Origin: JAVBWO01 sp036677375
GTDB taxonomy: Bacteria; Bacillota; Dehalobacteriia; UBA4068; UBA4997
Reading direction: 5' to 3'
Length of the DNA: 64,000 nt
Assembly (NCBI GenBank): GCA_036677375.1
Contig: JAVBWO010000002.1
Coordinates: 62,001 to 126,000 of the forward strand
In this document: positions 62,275 to 64,000 of the stretch, piece by piece
How positions within the stretch are numbered: the first letter of the stretch is position 1
How the letters are laid out: every line of letters starts with the position of its first letter
Notes under the pieces: model-generated
The model's input: the letters and a program-made list of their open reading frames with translations, nothing else
Databases searched by the model: none
What the model was told of the DNA's origin: nothing
Translations under genes and position numbers: made by a program

Positions 62275-64000
62275 ATGCCTTTAATGGGTAAAAAAGAGTT
62301 CAAGTATCTCAACAAGCCTTTGCATAGGGTGGACGCCTATGATAAGGTGACCGGGAGAGCCCGCTATGCCGCAGACCTGGAATTTGCCGGGATGCTTTAT
62401 GGAGGTACGCTGTACAGCCCTTACGCCAGCGCCAAAGTCACGCGTATCGATGTGACCAAGGCAAAAGAGATCGAAGGCGTGAAATTGGTTATGACTTTTC
62501 AGGATTTGCCGAAAATGGCCAGTTGGGGTTCTTATCGCTTCTTGACGGATGTCATCCGCTTCCAGGGTGATGCGGTAGCCATGGTGGCTGCCACAACTCA
62601 TGAAGCGGTGGAAGCCGCTTTGGAAGCCATTGAAGTAGAATATGAGGAACTGCCCGCTGTCTTTACCATTGAAGAAGCCATGGCGGAGGGAACTCCCACC
62701 GTTCGTGAGGAATGGCCGGGAAATATCCATGGCCCCGCCAGCTTCAAGGTGCGCAAGGGAGACGTGGAAGCTACCTTTCCCAATTGCGACCTGGTCGTTG
62801 AAAGAGAATACAGAACGAACTATGTCGAGCATGCTTATATGGAGACGGAAGCGGCCGTGGCTGTGCCTGATTATGGGACGACCGAGATGACGGTCTACAC
62901 GGGTTGCGCCAATCCTTTCTTTACCAGGCATTGGGTTGCGGATGCCTTAGGCCTGGCCCGCAGTAAGGTTCGGATTGTACAGACCATTACGGGCGGCAGT
63001 TTCGGCGGTAAAGAGGAGCTTTTGGGCCAGGTCGCCAGCCGCGCGGCTATTATGGCGCAAAAAACCCATTGCCCTGTGAAAATCGTGACGACCAGGGAAG
63101 AGTCTATCATCGGCAGTACCAAGCGCCATCCTATGCGGTTGCGCTATAAAGTAGGCGTCAACAAGGATGGCAAGATGCAAGCGCTGCAATGTGAGATCGT
63201 AGAAAATCTGGGCGCTTACAGCATGCACCAATTTATGAATTTCCGCGCTTCCGTTCACGCGGCAGGGGTTTATAATATCCCCAATGTTCATGTGGACGTT
63301 TTAGGTGTTTTTACCAATAATGTAACTTCCGGAGCTATGCGGGGTTATAGCTCCCCTCAGATCATTTACGCTCAGGAGCAACTGATGGAAGAAGTTGCCG
63401 ACGAATTAGGCATGGATGCCATTGAGTTTAAAAAACTCAATATGCTGCGCCAGGGAGATACCACTCCCACAAGACAACTCTTGGATGCCGAGGTGATCTT
63501 GGAAGAAGTGGTGGATACCCTCTTGGCGGAAAGCGATTTCTACCGGAAGCGGGAGGAATATAAAAAACAGACGGGCGTGAAAAGAAAAGGGATCGGCCTT
63601 TCCATCTTCTACCGCGGCTGCGGTTTGGGCGCGGAATCCGCTGATGCTTCCGGCTGTATTGTCTCCACTCATGACGATGGTACTGTAATGATTAATTCCG
63701 GTTTGATTGAACACGGTCAAGGTCTGAAGACTTGTTTTACACAAATTGTAGCGGAAACCTTGAGCATTCCTCCTGAAAAGATCAATTTCATCGGGGTGGA
63801 CACCAATACCATCTCAGACGGCGGCATCACAGCGGCATCCCGCTCTACCCCCATCGGGGCCATTAGCCTGAAAAAAGCGGCGGAAGAATTGAAGGGCCAT
63901 CTTATCAATACCGTTTCTAAGCTGATGTTCCACTGCCCGCCGGAAATGATTGATTTAGTAGACGGCTTCTTCATTATGAAAGGCGTACCGGATGCCATGA
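62275..64000 (+). CDS. Xanthine dehydrogenase family molybdenum-binding subunit (3' end outside window)
   Basis: 575 codons are present and the frame is open at the window edge; such subunits are about 750-780 residues. It begins MPLMGKKEFKYLNKPLHRVD behind AAAAAGGAGGTG. Aldehyde-oxidase/XDH a/b hammerhead domain at about 15-125 (KVTGRARYAADL), then the molybdopterin domain with GGSFGGKEE, AMRGYSSPQ and GLIEHGQGLKT. It hydroxylates an N-heterocycle or aldehyde using water; the FAD and 2Fe-2S subunits are not in the window and may lie beyond it. Confidence 0.92.
   Translation, partial: MPLMGKKEFKYLNKPLHRVDAYDKVTGRARYAADLEFAGMLYGGTLYSPYASAKVTRIDVTKAKEIEGVKLVMTFQDLPKMASWGSYRFLTDVIRFQGDAVAMVAATTHEAVEAALEAIEVEYEELPAVFTIEEAMAEGTPTVREEWPGNIHGPASFKVRKGDVEATFPNCDLVVEREYRTNYVEHAYMETEAAVAVPDYGTTEMTVYTGCANPFFTRHWVADALGLARSKVRIVQTITGGSFGGKEELLGQVASRAAIMAQKTHCPVKIVTTREESIIGSTKRHPMRLRYKVGVNKDGKMQALQCEIVENLGAYSMHQFMNFRASVHAAGVYNIPNVHVDVLGVFTNNVTSGAMRGYSSPQIIYAQEQLMEEVADELGMDAIEFKKLNMLRQGDTTPTRQLLDAEVILEEVVDTLLAESDFYRKREEYKKQTGVKRKGIGLSIFYRGCGLGAESADASGCIVSTHDDGTVMINSGLIEHGQGLKTCFTQIVAETLSIPPEKINFIGVDTNTISDGGITAASRSTPIGAISLKKAAEELKGHLINTVSKLMFHCPPEMIDLVDGFFIMKGVPDAM

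Overview
The window is one contiguous stretch of a chromosome from an anaerobic, endospore-forming member of the Bacillota. The evidence is a left end with the classic Bacillus/Clostridia order spoVG-glmU-prs-pth-mfd-prsA-spoVT-mazG-hup-rqcP-yabP-yabQ-divIC-S1 protein, together with oxygen-sensitive metabolism further right: two indolepyruvate-type ferredoxin oxidoreductases, ADP-forming acyl-CoA synthetases, formate-THF ligase, a NuoEF-like Fe-S flavoprotein complex and a molybdenum hydroxylase. I cannot name the genus. I see no tRNA, rRNA, CRISPR array, insertion sequence or prophage.

Region 1 (1-18.4 kb) is housekeeping and sporulation. It holds cell-wall precursor and PRPP synthesis (glmU, prs), translation quality control (pth, rqcP), transcription-coupled repair (mfd), foldase (prsA), nucleoid and spore regulators (hup, spoVG, spoVT), spore-coat and cortex genes (yabP, yabQ) and division (divIC). 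A PRC-barrel gene on the minus strand sits where Bacillus has ctc. An FkbM-type methyltransferase and a 0.9-kb poorly coding stretch lie between prsA and spoVT. A tight group of DnaA-box-like sites lies just upstream of a small HTH gene that overlaps divIC.

Region 2 (18.5-25.6 kb) has a three-gene operon resembling spore polysaccharide genes (mannose-1-phosphate guanylyltransferase, CotS-like kinase-fold protein, GT4 glycosyltransferase). It is followed by a C1 pair: a divergent formate-THF ligase and a cyclohydrolase/cyclodeaminase.

Region 3 (25.6-37.2 kb) looks like amino-acid and 2-oxo/2-hydroxy-acid fermentation. Two aminotransferases precede iorA-iorB and a fused ADP-forming acyl-CoA synthetase, which together could convert amino acid to 2-oxo acid to acyl-CoA to acid plus ATP. 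Then come a D-2-hydroxyacid dehydrogenase, glycerate kinase, a ketopantoate-reductase-like enzyme and a hydantoin/Asp-Glu racemase-like protein.

Region 4 (37.4-45.8 kb, minus strand) carries ispA-xseB-xseA and, separately, a NuoE/NuoF/(GltD+NuoG) operon that probably exchanges electrons between NAD(P)H and ferredoxin.

Region 5 (46.9-64.0 kb, plus strand, running off the end) is the most interesting part. It contains hyuA-hyuB, an opine-dehydrogenase-like protein, an atypical carbamoyltransferase, an APC permease, a PreA-like Fe-S enzyme, an SsnA-like amidohydrolase, a split ADP-forming acyl-CoA synthetase whose two halves flank a second iorA-iorB pair, and a xanthine-dehydrogenase-type molybdenum subunit. 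I infer an energy-conserving route for an N-heterocyclic or ureido compound (purine, hydantoin or pyrimidine related): deamination or hydroxylation, ring reduction, ATP-dependent ring opening, carbamoyl phosphorolysis, and finally 2-oxo acid oxidation with ATP formation. The substrate is not determined by the sequence.
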